From NCBI RefSeq assembly GCF_047948215.1, contig NC_134455.1:153742575-153806574 (forward strand): DNA of 64,000 nt. Reading direction: 5' to 3'. The translations under genes were made by a program, and so were the position numbers. This DNA comes from Lycorma delicatula. Lineage: Eukaryota; Arthropoda; Insecta; Hemiptera; Fulgoridae. The stretch's first letter is position 1. Each line of letters opens with the position of its first letter. The notes under the pieces were generated by a model, which made no database searches, was not told where the DNA came from, and saw only the letters and a program-made list of their open reading frames with translations. This document shows positions 49,246 to 61,745 of the stretch, in pieces.

Positions 49246-52200
49246 TCGAACATTATAAAGAAATAAATTACTGGTCGAGTTGACAACGTCCTCGTTTTAT
49301 TGACTCCTGTTAAAAATACTCTTTACTAAAATATTACACATTAAATATAACCTCTAAACAAAGCAACTTCGTCCAAAAGAAAATATCATTCACATTTTAG
49401 GATGCATATTTTTTTCATTTTAGCTTATGTGGATAATACTGTAATATTACGAATCAATATGAAGAGATTACGCGTTGAAGCAATATTTTTATAATGTTAA
49501 TTAACTTTCTATAATTTAAAGATAAAATGCAAGTAAAATAAAATGGTAATATAACTTAAATACCAAGCTGAAACATGTTCTGTAAGATTTTATTGGATGC
49601 CTCCTAGAAGCTGCATAGAGCTTTAAAATTAATTACTCAGTGGCTTAGTTGAAAATTAGATTTTTCCTGCTTGACTTATTCTCTTATTTACAAAAAAATT
49701 AATAAAACATTTTTCTAGACAAATCTGTTAAACCTGTAAAAAGTAAAGAAAATTCAATGGAATCTAAACTTGTCCTGATACGTCATAAAACATAGTAAAA
49801 TGATCTTAAATAAAACATTTTTTCTTTAAATTTTAGAAAATTTTTCCCACTCTGGTAAAGGCTTTTGTAGAAGAAAAAACTTCAAAACCTAATTTAAAAT
49901 CGATAGTTTAAATAGCAAACAAATTTTAAAATGTTTAAATTATTTTAACATTAAGATCAAGGATATGACACTATATCCGTATTTTAACAAGGAAGATGAT
50001 GGATGAAATGGTAGGTAAAAAGATTCCATAACCTAGCCGGGAATCGATCACGATATCAGCCGATATAGAAGTCACTGTGCCATGCACAGTTGGCCGGTCA
50101 GTTATTTTTAAATGCTTGTAATGTAGCTTACCATCATGATAATTCTTAAAAACCGTCTCTCCTCCATTAATGTCTATTTAAAACAAAAATCTATAGTCAG
50201 TAGATTGAAAGAAAAAAAATTAATAGCTACAAGAGTTCTATTCACTTTTAAAATTTATCTTTGGAGTATTCCGTATTAGGAAGAAAAGTAAAAGGTCTTA
50301 GTTATGTAATTCATTATTTTGACAAATATTGTAAAAAAAAATTCAATATCTTGAAAAAATACATCTAAGCCATAAATTGTTAAAATCAACCTTTCTTTCA
50401 TTGCAACAGTAGAAACTTTAAAATATTTTACACAAAAATAGTTGAAAGTATATTATACATTAGTCGGGCATTAATTTTGTCAGGTTAACTTAGCTCAGCT
50501 TACAAGGTTTGTAAGGTAAGAAGAATATTCTCCTCCCAGAGGATATTTTACGTACCTTCAGAGGAGAGTCTGACTGAACGGTTTAGAGTTTCAGGTATGA
50601 GCAAGATTGTTCCTTCGGAACATTTATCTTTTCTCAAATGGCTTTTTAATTGGGAGAAAGAAAATAAACTTTTGTTTCAGCATACATTTTAATTATTAGT
50701 CATTTCAAAATCTTCATCGATGCTGTTCAGCTCCTATCTGCGGAAAAATGCTCAGATTTCTGGAGGAATTTTGGACGACCGCTCTCTGCGAGCAAGGAAG
50801 GTCGTCTACCTGGAGCCTTTCTCAGAAAGGGTTGTAATCTAAATTTTAATTTTTTCTAATTTTATTAATTTGTAAACAGATCGAACTCATGTAGGTATAG
50901 CCTAATCATATTGAAAGTGGCTTATTCCTACTAATATGCAGTTGAAGGCTATAGACACTTCAGTCCGATGAGTATGGTAATTTTAGCTCTAGTCCCGGAT
51001 TGTGCATGTACTGCATACATTATGCACGCTTTAAGTCATTCGCTACTATTTGATGAGCTAATTAGAAAATATTTCATGTCATCACTCAGTTTAGAAAGAT
51101 GGACTAAGAATAAATAGGGTTTAGCAATGCACTTCTCCTAAGGATAGATCGTCCCTTCTTACGACAACCTCATTTTTTTCATCATCTCTTTTTCAACAAT
51201 ATCGGTTCTGTATGTGCAGTTAGATCCTGATACGGCCTCAATGCTGAGGTTGCTTGAACTTTTAGAGGTAAGGTATCATTACCGGATGTAGGCATTTCGG
51301 CTTGGTATTTCATACAACAGTAAACTTCCACCCCTAAAAATGGGGATTGCATAAATTTTAACTTGTTTCAACGGTGCATTGTCAGGGTGGTACCCTTATC
51401 AATCCTGTCACAGTCTTAATGTAATTTGTAGCCGTTAAGTAAAACATGCCGGATAATAATTTTATTAATTATTTCAACGTTTTACGAACTAGTAAAAACC
51501 TTTTACTATACCAGAATTCATCTACAACATTAAAAAAATGAATTACTTAATGTTCTAGGTAATGTCCAAAGGATAAACATAACGTTTAATTTAATTACTA
51601 GCGATGTTAAAATAAAAACTGTATACAAGTATCAAATTGTTATTTATTAGTGGGTGCAAAGGTCTACGACTTTAAAGTAGGTATTATTTTTGTAATTTCC
51701 TGTGTTAAAAATTTGTACGTACATTTGGGGTATTTGCTTCATAAACGCAATCCGATATCTGTTCACAAGAACAACACATACACGCCCAAGTGTAACTGAG
51801 TTCATATATCGACACAAACACATACAATTCGCATCGATTTGTTTATTATTATATTCGTGTTACACGAATACACAGTAAATTAAATTCCATTCCTTTTCAT
51901 CTGATTTTTCCGCATTTATTATTTTTTTTTTTTTACTTGTTATTTTTCAATTCGTACTAGCTGGTACATCAGTTCTCTGCGTATTTCAAATTTTTGGTAT
52001 ATAATACAAAAATAAATGTGGCAAATAGTTTAACCGCATTTATACACGTGCACTACAAGTGAATTGTTACTTGTGTATGTCACTTTATACTCTAGATATT
52101 TCAATAATATGTTGAAGACATAAATATATGAATAAAATTTCATATAAACATAGAGCTAAATGAATATAGATATGAACATAAATATTTCTACTTCATCTGA

Positions 52201-52685
52201 CTTTCTGAATTTTTTATTTTTAAAAAGAAATTCATGTCTCAACAAGAAACATGTTGACGTACCTTGATATAATACGGTATATATTTACATAAACATTTTC
52301 TACCAACAAATAAATATGACATTACTTTTCAAATTTAAAAGTAGCAGCCTAAATTCAATTATTTCTCTGTAGCTGTAAGTTAAGAAAAACCTAGTCTTAT
52401 TGGATAATCTAAGAATTTTATTATGAACAAAATTAGAACTCATTTTTTAAAAATATATTTCAAACAATCAAGTTATATTAAAAAATAATTCAGTCTGAAG
52501 AAATAATTTTGCGATATCTCTTACAGGAGGGAAATGTTTAATACGTATAATTTTTTATTATAATTAATTATTATATCTAATAACCTAAGAATTTAAATTT
52601 CTAATTCATATTTATCAATTTATTCTTGAGTTATGAATTTCAATTATAAAAAACCAAAAGAGAAATTGATAGAGATAACAAGTAC
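49246..52685. other. AT-rich stretch with a GC-richer unclassified segment
   Basis: No gene recognised. The segment at about 50500-51440 is more balanced in composition and carries local hairpins (for example CCCCTAAAAATGGGG at 51332-51346), which suggests an old unclassified repeat. A tRNA-like segment at 50030-50110 is listed separately. Confidence 0.45.
50025..50110 (-). repeat. Possible tRNA-derived SINE head
   Basis: On the minus strand GGCACAGTGACTTC (A-box-like) is followed about 35 bases later by GATCGATTCCCGGCTAGG (B-box-like), and then by a T-rich region. The spacing and the CCCGGCTAGG phrase resemble heads of insect tRNA-SINEs. No tail or target duplication was found. Confidence 0.42.
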
Positions 52686-52689
52686 ATAC

Positions 52690-53166
52690 GGCACTGATCT
52701 CTATGTAACTGCATAGGGGATCTCGATGTATTGGAATTGGTAAAATTTGAAGCATAACTAGCGCCACTAATGAGTGGTAAAACTAAATAAAATGAAACAG
52801 CGCATGCGCAGAGGTAAGTGTAAGAGTAGGAATAAAAACACGTTTTAAACGGATGCAGTAGAAGCGTTCTGATTTTGTATTTTGAACACTGATCGCTATA
52901 GAAATATATATCTGATCTCTATATAAATTTTCTATAACTGTCCGTAAATTTCTGCTTGTGTTGCGAAAATGACCGTTCTTTTGTTTTTCTGATTTGAGCG
53001 TAATAAACATCCCTACCATCACGATTATTGTCGCGCAAGCGTACAATGGTTTTATTTAGTTTCCAGCCTCTCATTCTGCGGCGCTGGAGTGTACTTCAAC
53101 ATTGAACACTTAATTATAGTTTACGCCATAAGGATTCCCTATGCAGTTATACAGAGATCAATGATA
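52690..53166. mobile_element. Foldback MITE of about 480 bp
   Basis: The two ends are inverted copies over about 120 bp. The outer part CACTGATCTCTATGTAACTGCATAGGG at 52692-52718 pairs with 53137-53163. The inner part AGCGCC..., ACTAAATAAAA and GCGCATGCGC at about 52745-52810 pairs with about 53030-53105. The core (about 52820-53025) repeats CTGATCTCTAT-like words near 52910. A minus-strand frame of 87 residues spans the core and is not a gene. The target duplication is unclear; an ATA occurs near each end. Confidence 0.75.
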
Positions 53167-53991
53167 TCCGGGCTAAGTTTTTGTTAACTTCTTTTTCATT
53201 ATATTGTAGTGATTAATTTCTGAAGTGTAGTGTTGGAGCATACTTTTTATAATCCGAGTAGTTTCCATTTGGAACTGAATGAACATTAAATGTGAATCTC
53301 GTCCATTAAACTTGGTACGAAAAGCTATAATAGTACATGTTTTAACATCAGTTTGATCTTTAAAAAAAAAAAAAATTGAATAGAAATACTTTTTATTAAT
53401 TTATCTCAAATGTTAATAATTTATTTTAATTATTTTAAGCCTCGAAAGAATCTGTTTGGCATGACATTAAGTTTAATGTACAATAAAAAACAAATAAGAT
53501 ACGTCTCTAACAAGTTTAAAAAAGGGAAATTACAAAAGGTTCATTAGTAACTTACATAGAAAAGCGATAAATTTAACGAATTCATGGGAAAAGAGTGCAT
53601 CAGTCTTTTTATATCTAAGTAAAGCTTCCGACCGTTTGAATTTTATGAAATTAATAACAACCGAACAAAATGAAATTAAAACAAATGGATTAGCAACAGC
53701 AGTGACGATATATATTTAAGTACACGCAACAATTAACGTGTAGCATAAGGCAACCTCTATGAGGACAAATATCTAGATCTACGCCATCGGACAAAGGAAG
53801 ATCAACGACATTATAAATGAACGTGTTGTATTATGAAGTAACATTATTTAAATGGAAAAAGGCTATAATACTCAAAATAATAATCATTGTTTTCCATAAA
53901 AAAATTATCATTAACGAGATAAATTCTGCATAAATGTAAAGAGAATTTTTTGTTTATTTTAATATTTTTTAAGTATTTAAAATAGTCTAAG

Positions 53992-55299
53992 TACGTGGTT
54001 GTCTGAAATTTTTTCAGCCTAACACAGAAAGACGAACTTTTTCTGTCAAATATAATTTTATTTTTCAACAAAAAACATCGACTTGAAAGGTTATCGACTT
54101 GAAAGGGGACTAAGTCGATACACTTTTTCCGGCGATTCTCTAATCTCTTTAACCCTTCCAAATAGTAGCTGGCGTCTTTCTTCGCAAAATAGGCGGAGAA
54201 AGTTTGTTTTTACGTATGCGATAACCTTCAAGTCCGACGAAAATCACTTTCCTACAAGCAAAACTTTAAGGTTAGGAAACAAGAAAAAGTCGGTTGGGGG
54301 CAGATCTGGTGAGTAGTCAACCAGTTCAAAGTGCAATTCGTGAATTTTAGCCATAGCGACCGTCGAAGTGTGAGCAGGCGCATTGTCCTGATGGAAAATC
54401 ACCTTCTTCTTCTTCTTCAAATGAGGCCGTTTATTTGCAATTTCTGCCTTCAGCTTGTCAAGTAAGTAAGTTACCAGTTACCTTTTTGAAGATGATCGAT
54501 AAACAAAATCCCGTTACTATCCCAAAAAGCAGTCGCCATTACCTTCCCGGCCGATGGAATCGTCTTCATCTTTTTTGGAGCAGGTTCACCCTATGCAGTC
54601 CACTATTTTGACTGTTGTTTCGTCTCAGGAGTGTAGTGTGGATGCAGGTTTCATCTACGGTTATGAATCGACGCAAAAAGTCAAATCGTTTTGCTTAAAC
54701 TGCTCCAGCAGGGCCTTGGAAATGTTCATTCGAATGCGTTTTTGGTCCAAAGTGAAGAAACGCGAATCCCAACGTACGGATAGCTTACGCATATCCATTC
54801 TTCACTTAATATATGACAGACACGTTCTTCCAATATGTCTATAGCCTCTGCTATCTTTCTAAGCTTATTCGTCGGTCGTCCAGTACCATTTGGTGAACTT
54901 TTTCGATGATATCGGTGGTGTTTGCTGTTTTTGCCCGTCCCGAACGTTCATCATCAACCAAGCTGGCACGATCATGTTTAAATTCAGCTGTCCATCTTTT
55001 CACAGTAGCAAATGATGGAACAGAATACCCGTAAACAGCGTCCAGCTCGGTTTTAATTTGCTTAAGCGTATTACCAAATGTAAGTATTTAATCACGGCAC
55101 GGTATTCGTGTTTTTCCATTTTCACAAAAACACTCACAATGACTTACTCAAACGATTATCAAACAACAACTGAGCGTCCGAAATGCCTGAAATTTTAGTG
55201 AGTACCTTTCAACGCAGGCGCGAATACATTCTCTAATTTTCATTGACGAGTGCTGCCATCTTTATGTTCAGGCTCAAAGCTTTACAGACAATCTGTGTA
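53992..55299 (-). mobile_element. Full-length mariner element, irritans type
   Basis: A 1.3 kb element bounded by TA dinucleotides, with matching ends. TAC..GGTTGTCTGAAA...TTCAGCCT at 53992-54021 is the inverted counterpart of TACACAGATTGTCTGTAAAGC...GAGCCT at 55270-55299. Length is that of a typical mariner. The transposase lies inside on the minus strand. The ends and the flanking TA fit mariner integration. Confidence 0.85.
54085..55119 (-). pseudogene. Mariner transposase pseudogene
   Basis: Starts at an ATG at 55119 (MEKHEYRAVIKYLHL). It keeps, across frameshifts, the helix-turn-helix region, the MRKL.VRW block, TVDET (about 54675, catalytic Asp 1; the usual Trp of DETW reads Cys), HQDNAPAH (about 54372-54396, Asp 2), YSPDLPPTDFFLF (about 54275-54315, Asp 3) and a C-terminal YLEGLKRLENR..KCI block. 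All three Asp codons of the DD34D triad survive, but at least four frameshifts and several stops kill the gene. A 14 bp sequence is tandemly duplicated at 54077-54090 and 54093-54106 near the stop. The full length of about 345 codons is that of the family. Short frames at 53844-54161, 54083-54316 and 54554-54844 are fragments or antisense shadows. Confidence 0.88.
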
Positions 55300-58200
55300 A
55301 CATAATATTTTGCGCTGTTATTTTTTTGATTTTAAAAATTAACATTCATGTATTAAATTATAAGTAAATATTTCCAAACTTCTTAGAACAATTAAAAATA
55401 TTTTAAATTGGTTAATTTTTCTTGGTATTAAATTAGTTTTTATTATTTTATTACTTCCTTATAATAAATTACTTTTTTTTATATTATATTTTAGTTAAAT
55501 CATAATAGTACACAAACGAAACAAAATGAAATTTAAAGTACTGCTTCATAAAAAAACAAATATCAAAAACATCTTTTATTAATCTAACACGGAGGTTATA
55601 ATACGTTCACAGAACTATTTTAATATCCCACCTCAACAAAATAAATAAAAAATACTTTCTTCTCTACTCTAGCATTTTCTCTATGATAAAAAAAATCAAC
55701 AAATCTAAAGTACTGTAATTATTAAAATGGTAATGATTTCAAATGAGAGTAATGAAAAGGTTTTAACAAAAAAATGTAGAAAGAATTTTACGGTTTTGAA
55801 GAGCTTAGGAAAGTCCAAATTTTGCGGAAGTCTGTTCAATGGATCAATCAAATTCTTTAACGCAAGGTTAGCGTTTAGATTACACTAATGGAATTTAGAT
55901 CAATTTCATCTGCGTTATCTACAATTTCATTCTCTACTAATTTATGCTATAATTTTTGTCAGAAAAATCGTTATCTACGTAGTTCAGCGCTGGCACGGTG
56001 TACGATAGCACACTGGTCATCTTTGAACAAAAAATAATTAGTAAATGAAAGTGAAAGCCGGTAAAAGGAAAAAGTAATTAAATAAATTATTAGTAACTTT
56101 AAAACTGTTATGAATGTTAAAATAAAAAAAACCAATAATCACTCCATGAAATAAACTTAAAGATAATACAAGAAAAATAAAACTGACGTTTTAAAAAGTA
56201 CGGAAATCGCGCTAAAAAAATAACAACTTTGAAACTAAAATGGAGTGGACGGAATATAGATAAAGGAAGATAAACACTTTTGAACCAACCTGTAAAGAAA
56301 GACCAAGAGAAAAAACAAATGATTTTTGGACAAGTAACTACTATAAATCTAATAGTTGAATGAAAGTTTGGGAAAAATTACTATATAATTTTATTTTTTT
56401 TAAATATATATTTTTCCTAATTAATTTGTTAATTTTTTTTTTTTAAATAGATAGAAAATAGATTTGAACTACGTTATTGCAGTTAAAATACATAAATAGA
56501 TGCATTCGTTGACAATAATACTCGAAGAATTATATAATCAATTTTAATTCTAATCTCAATTAAAAACTGATGCATAAAAATATTATTTTAATTTGGTGAA
56601 CTAGTTCAATATGATAAACAAGACTCATATTTAAATATGAATCAATGTCAATGAATAAAACAAATTTATTAAACTGTACGTAAAAGATTAAAACTTATAC
56701 AGAAATAAAATGGCTGTGCGTAATTAAAATACTCTTGGCCAATGGTTTCAGAAAAGATAGTCGGATAGTCAAAGGGTTAGGAGTTCATGCTAAATGGAAA
56801 TTTTCCCTGTGTGACGTCATTTTCATTCCTTATTGATTCGTAAAACGCTCTATAATTTCAACCACAACTCTTTCTATTAATTTTTTCTCTTACACAGTAG
56901 TTTTATTCATCTAAGGGCCTAGTTCGTTCTGGACAGAATGCTTGTAAATGAATTAAAACTTTACAATACTACAGTTAATAATCATTCTACGCTCTCTCTC
57001 TCTCTCTCTACATACGTATATATATATATATATATATATGACACACTATCATTGTTAAAGAGTAATATGGGATTACAGTAAAAATGTTTTGAATAAAGTA
57101 CTTTGAACACCGAAACAAATCGTGAGCATTATGAATTATCGTGTCTTAGTATAAAAAAAAAAAAAAAAACAATAAATTTATTACTCTTTATTTCATTATC
57201 TGGCTGCTACTTAAAAATGTTATAAAATTGACGTACATTATGGTATTTTAATAAACGTTTATAAGTAGAGGGATAAGGTACAATCTGGCTATTAAATATT
57301 GCTAGACCTTAAAAAAGAAAAGAACCAGCGAAGTAAATAATTCCTTTAAATGAATAAACAAATCGTAAATTATGAAGTAAAGCCTGATTATGAATTAATT
57401 TTTTAGTTCCTTACCGATTATAAATGTTTTTGTAAGTAACTTTTCAGATATTCATTTGGTAAATTCTTAATTATAATCACAACTACAACCTCTTTTTTTA
57501 GCAGATCATTCAAATTATTACATTTTAAGTACATATAACTAAGATGATTTTCAGTTAAATTAATATATTCAACAAACATAAGGGATACTAATAATATAAG
57601 TGACTAGGTAGTTTATTTTGTAGTGATTTTAACGAGCTCCAGTTTTTAACGTCCTGTATCAGATTCAAATATTAAGTTTTGCTGTTATAAAATTAATTGG
57701 CTTAATCGAAGTTTAATCCAAGGCAGCATAAATTATTTATAATGAGAGTTTCAAAACTAAGGTAAGTGGAACTTTTCGTTTTCCATCTGTCCGTAAATAT
57801 TTTTTTCACATACTACTATGAGAAATTCAAACAGTTATCAATGAAAAATCTAGAAATACTGTTCCCAAATGAACATTCTTTATTATCAACACTGTTCTCT
57901 CAATTATTAATTCATTTTTAATGAAGTTAATTTCCAAATTATACTAACGCTAAGTTAGTACGTTTTACTTATCTCATCGCTGTTTTTTTTTTTCAATTAT
58001 TAAATAGTTTTTTCTCATTTTGGGGTCTTATGTTTGATTTAACAAATGCAAATTTATATATTTTATGCATCTTAATAAACTTTACATTAATGATACTTTT
58101 GAATCAACTTGATAGCTTACACTGTTATTGCGTAATAATTATTAAAAAAATTATATTTTGGCTGCTATTTTGAGGTGAGCCGGACGGCCGATAGCGACGA

Positions 58201-58705
58201 CCATTCGTTTATTCTAATCCTATAACGTTGCTTAATCCGAATCAGAAATCAAAATCAAAATCTTACACAAAAACTATTCATAACATAAATACATATTGAA
58301 TTCAATAACGAACTATTCGTTTGTTGAAAATAGATAATATTTTAATGAAATTTGATACAAAAATTTTGCCGTCATTCTTTACGAAATAAAAAAAATGAAA
58401 ACTTACTTTTCACGTTTTCAATTGATGGTCATTTTAATTTTTAAATCATTAAAATATTTTTTTTTTTCAATAGTAAATTTTATCAAATGTTTCATTATGG
58501 AAAATTTTAATAAGGGTTTTATTGCTAATGAAATGACATCATATTTTGTTTAAATGCGTATTCAAACCATAAATTTTTGGCGAAATAACTTGTAGAAGGA
58601 AGTAACTTTGTGATAGTTTTCATTTCCTCAAATAAGAAAAAAAGTATCAATATTTCTCTTATATTTTTTATATATATATATATATATTAACAGAAATATA
58701 TATAA
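55300..58705. other. AT-rich stretch, no gene seen
   Basis: Nothing coding was recognised. A compound (CT)n...(TA)n microsatellite lies at 56990-57040. A GC-richer patch at 58180-58215 has no structure I can name. Confidence 0.5.
56990..57040. repeat. (CT)n and (TA)n microsatellites
   Basis: About 10 CT units and, after ACATACG, about 12 TA units. Confidence 0.93.
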
Positions 58706-58708
58706 GTG

Positions 58709-58719
58709 AAACTATTAAC

Positions 58720-58755
<36 letters not shown>

Positions 58756-58766
58756 GTTAATAGTTT
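58709..58766. repeat. Perfect 58 bp palindrome
   Basis: AAACTATTAACAGATA at 58709-58724 is followed by (TA)13 and the exact reverse complement at 58751-58766. The word ATTAACAGA also occurs once upstream at 58686-58694 next to another TA tract. Confidence 0.95.
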
Positions 58767-60064
58767 TCTCCTTATCAGTTAGTGTAAATATTTAATTTCA
58801 CACAGTTATTTAAAATTTTTTTCGTAAAAAAAAAACCTACAAATATCTAACTAAAAGTAAGTGAAAGTTATAAATTCGTTAGTTAAACAACTGAAGAAGA
58901 CTGAACTACGTTTACAATGTCACTTAAATGAATTATAAGAAATTAATTACCAAAGAGACCTTTAGTCTCTTAAGAGGCTAAAGGTATGAAATATACTAAC
59001 TACGCGCGTGCAAATGTATTTGTGTGTTTTGTTTTTTTGTTATAGTGGGTGAATGTGAATACCGAGTGTTATTATTGTCAAGTAATGGCTAATAAATTCT
59101 AGGAGAAAATACATTTTTGTTGTGGTTTACATATAAGTTGGTCAGTGGAAAAATCATTGACAAGAATTGTATTATTTCCGTTTAAGTAAAAATTTCCACA
59201 TCTTTAGGGATTGAGGAAAGCCTGCCACCACGAGGATTCTTGTGTTTTATCGGGGTTGGGTTTCTCCGATGAAACCCACCTCATCTTTTTCACCTTCCAT
59301 CCTTTCTCATCCACGTAGTTTTTTTCTTGATCCCTTCTCTCCTAATATGGAATTTATTGATATAATAAATTCCTCGTTTCTCCATGTTGAAGGAGCCTGG
59401 ACCTATAGAAGAAATACATCGTTGGTATTATCCGGTACCGGGGCTGCCTATCACCTATACGGTATGGGAGGTACAAGTACAGATTCAGGAAGTCAATTTC
59501 TTATACGGTAGCGCATAAAAAATCCTAATAGATAAAGTGCCTGTCGGGTAAAGCCTTGCCTCCTAACTTATAAAATATAAACAGAAATGTTTAAAACCTG
59601 AAGGGATTTCTACTCGAATGTTTCTCAAACCTCAAGCATGATGTCAAACAACGTACGTAGTACGTGTTCAAAAATTTAACATATATTTTAAAAGTTCTTA
59701 AACAGATTTTTTTTATCAAATATTGGAAATAAATTAAAGGGATCACTCATCATGACATTTACAATCTCTCACAACTATTATGAAATAAAGAACGGTTGCA
59801 GAGAGTGCAATTTACTATGCCCTTGTTCGTATTGATATTCGGCGGTTGACGGTTCGCAGTAGCCAGATATTTATTGTAACGAGTCAAAGCTGGGAACTGA
59901 AATTACAAGTCCTCATTGTTTTTTTATAAATCTGTTATTCTTAGAAGTCTAAGCATAACTACACCCCAATACCCAATAATCATAGCACCCAGTAATACAG
60001 CACCGTTACTACACCTAATAATAATCACGTGGTCAACATACCTTACGGTTGCAGCCCCTTCACC
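58767..60064. other. Unclassified segment with hairpin and one open frame
   Basis: A 26 bp inverted repeat with one mismatch lies at 58959-58984 (CCTTTAG.CTCTTAAGAG.CTAAAGG). From 59215 to about 59560 composition becomes more balanced, and a plus-strand frame of 89 residues (59242-59511) contains SFLHVEGAWTYRRNTSL and a Gly/Ser-rich end. I do not recognise it. It could be an exon, part of a retroelement gag or chance. The rest is AT-rich with no gene. Confidence 0.4.
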
Positions 60065-60067
60065 ATA

Positions 60068-60117
60068 GGGTACGCGCACAGTGTAAGCTGGTAGTCAGAT
60101 TCAGACAACAGGCGCCG
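60068..60117. repeat. Left terminal inverted repeat of the Harbinger element
   Basis: Aligns to the reverse complement of 62909-62957, about 75-80% identical by eye, with the outermost 14 bases differing at one position. Confidence 0.85.
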
Positions 60118-60872
60118 TTCGGCTTTCGGAATGACCAACATATTTAAACGAAAGCACCACAGTAGCGGCATTGCCGGCGCCGACTAACTACTCGCGAGAG
60201 TCAGACTAGTCATCGGAACGAAATGTTCATTCTGGTTTCAGATTTCAATGAAATTGAATAATTCTGAAGCTTTAAATGCACCTCCGTCGCTTTTTTACCA
60301 TAACCGCCAATATCAAGTGCAGTGAACTTGTAATTTGCATTCGCGAGCGTTCGGAGAACAACAGAAACAAAATTCTTATAATTTAAAAGCACTGATCCAG
60401 AATCACTGGGTCATATTATAAGGCTATGTTTTCCATCTAAACAGCCAACAATATGCAGAAATTCCAAAATATTTCAAAATCCGCTGTATTACTTTTTAAA
60501 ATTTCTGTAGTTAGTGACGGTATATGAAGAGGTTGTAGCTCTTCCCATAAATCTTGTACTGTTTCTTTGATTATCTTGGCGACGGTGTTATCTCCGATTC
60601 AAAAACAGAAGGCCAAAGAACGGAATGACATTCCAGTTGAAAGGTACCTGATACAAGTGTGGCCCGAATTGTTCATAAAGCTGTTTTTAATTTTATATTG
60701 TAGATTACATTAAAAAACGTCTAAATATGAAACATTTCCCTGTAATACTTTATTTCGTTGTTATTGTACGTCCATGTAATCTTTTATTTTAATGGTACAG
60801 TATTATATTATTGAGCCAATCAAATCATAAAGTAATCATAAGTCTAAACTGTGGGTTCTCTTTTGATTTCAG

Positions 60873-61444
60873 AAACGCCTTTAAGGAAAAAATGGAAGTA
60901 TCTGAGGGATCAATTTTCTGTTGAATTTGGAAAAATAAAGCCTATTCGTTCCAGTGATCCAGGAGGAATAACCTATGAACCAAAATGGCCGCATTTCAAG
61001 TCACTGTACATTCTAAGACATCGTAAGACCACGAGTTTCTTCTGGAAATCTGGCGAATTCAAGAAGTCTGTTGCTGAAATTAACTTAAGGACCTTCAATG
61101 AATCAGAATTAGACGAAAGCACGAGAGAAAATTTTATACCAGGCAGGGAAGAAGATGAGCAGCATTTAAGTGATGAACCGAGATACACTGAAGACCGTCA
61201 TGAATTAGATATTTCACAAAAAAGGAAAAAGAGGACTCGCGCGAATGTGAAATACAATGAAGCTATAATAGACATGGAGACGAGAAAGGTAGACTGTATG
61301 GAAAAACTTCTTGAAAATCGTCGACGAAAATGCTGATCTCTCATTTTTCAAGAGTCGCTGCCACACGTCACCAAAATGAAATTGCGTTTCAGGAACAGGA
61401 TTCAACAAGTCGTTGATGAGTTTGCTTATCCAGATTCTACATAG
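60873..61444 (+). pseudogene. MADF/BESS accessory gene of the Harbinger element, last exon
   Basis: The open frame runs to 61336 (161 residues if read from 60851), but a strong acceptor, TTTGATTTCAG, at 60862-60872 points to an exon starting at 60873. It opens with PLRKKWKYLRDQF, the last helix of a MADF DNA-binding domain; the first part of the domain must come from a missing upstream exon. After an acidic and basic linker (KRKKRTR), a +1 shift near 61322 leads into DENADLSFFKS, and a second shift near 61362 leads into LPHVTKMKLRFRNRIQQVV. Together these are a BESS interaction motif, ending at a TAG (61442-61444). PIF elements of insects carry such MADF proteins, thought to help the transposase bind or enter the nucleus. 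Two frameshifts make this copy a likely pseudogene, unless the truncated form is used. Confidence 0.8.
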
Positions 61445-61451
61445 GAGTATC

Positions 61452-61745
61452 TTTTTTTTCCTGTTTAGCCTCCGGTAACTACCGTTTAGATAATACTTCA
61501 GAGGATGAATGAGGATGATATGTATGAGTGTAAATGAAGTGTAGTCTTGTACATTCTCAGTTCGACCATTGCTGAGATGTGTGGTTAATTGAAACCCAAC
61601 CACCAAAGAACACCGGTATCCACGATCTAGTATTCAAATCCGTGTAAAAATAACTGGCTTTACTAGGATTTGAACGCTGGAACTCTCGACTTCAAAATCA
61701 GCTGATCTGGGAAGACGCGTTCACTACTAGACCAACCCGGTGGGT
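61452..61745 (-). mobile_element. tRNA-derived SINE, copy 2, inside the Harbinger element
   Basis: The minus-strand partner of the SINE at 30379-30677. The head with A and B boxes lies at the right (about 61670-61745) and the A-rich tail (T-rich on plus) at 61452-61460. The flanking 13 bp repeat AC(A/G)TAGGAGTATC lies at 61439-61451 and 61746-61758, with one mismatch. It has 11 bp more than copy 1 in its 3' half. The target duplication includes the TAG stop of the MADF frame, so the SINE inserted at the very end of that gene. Confidence 0.93.
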
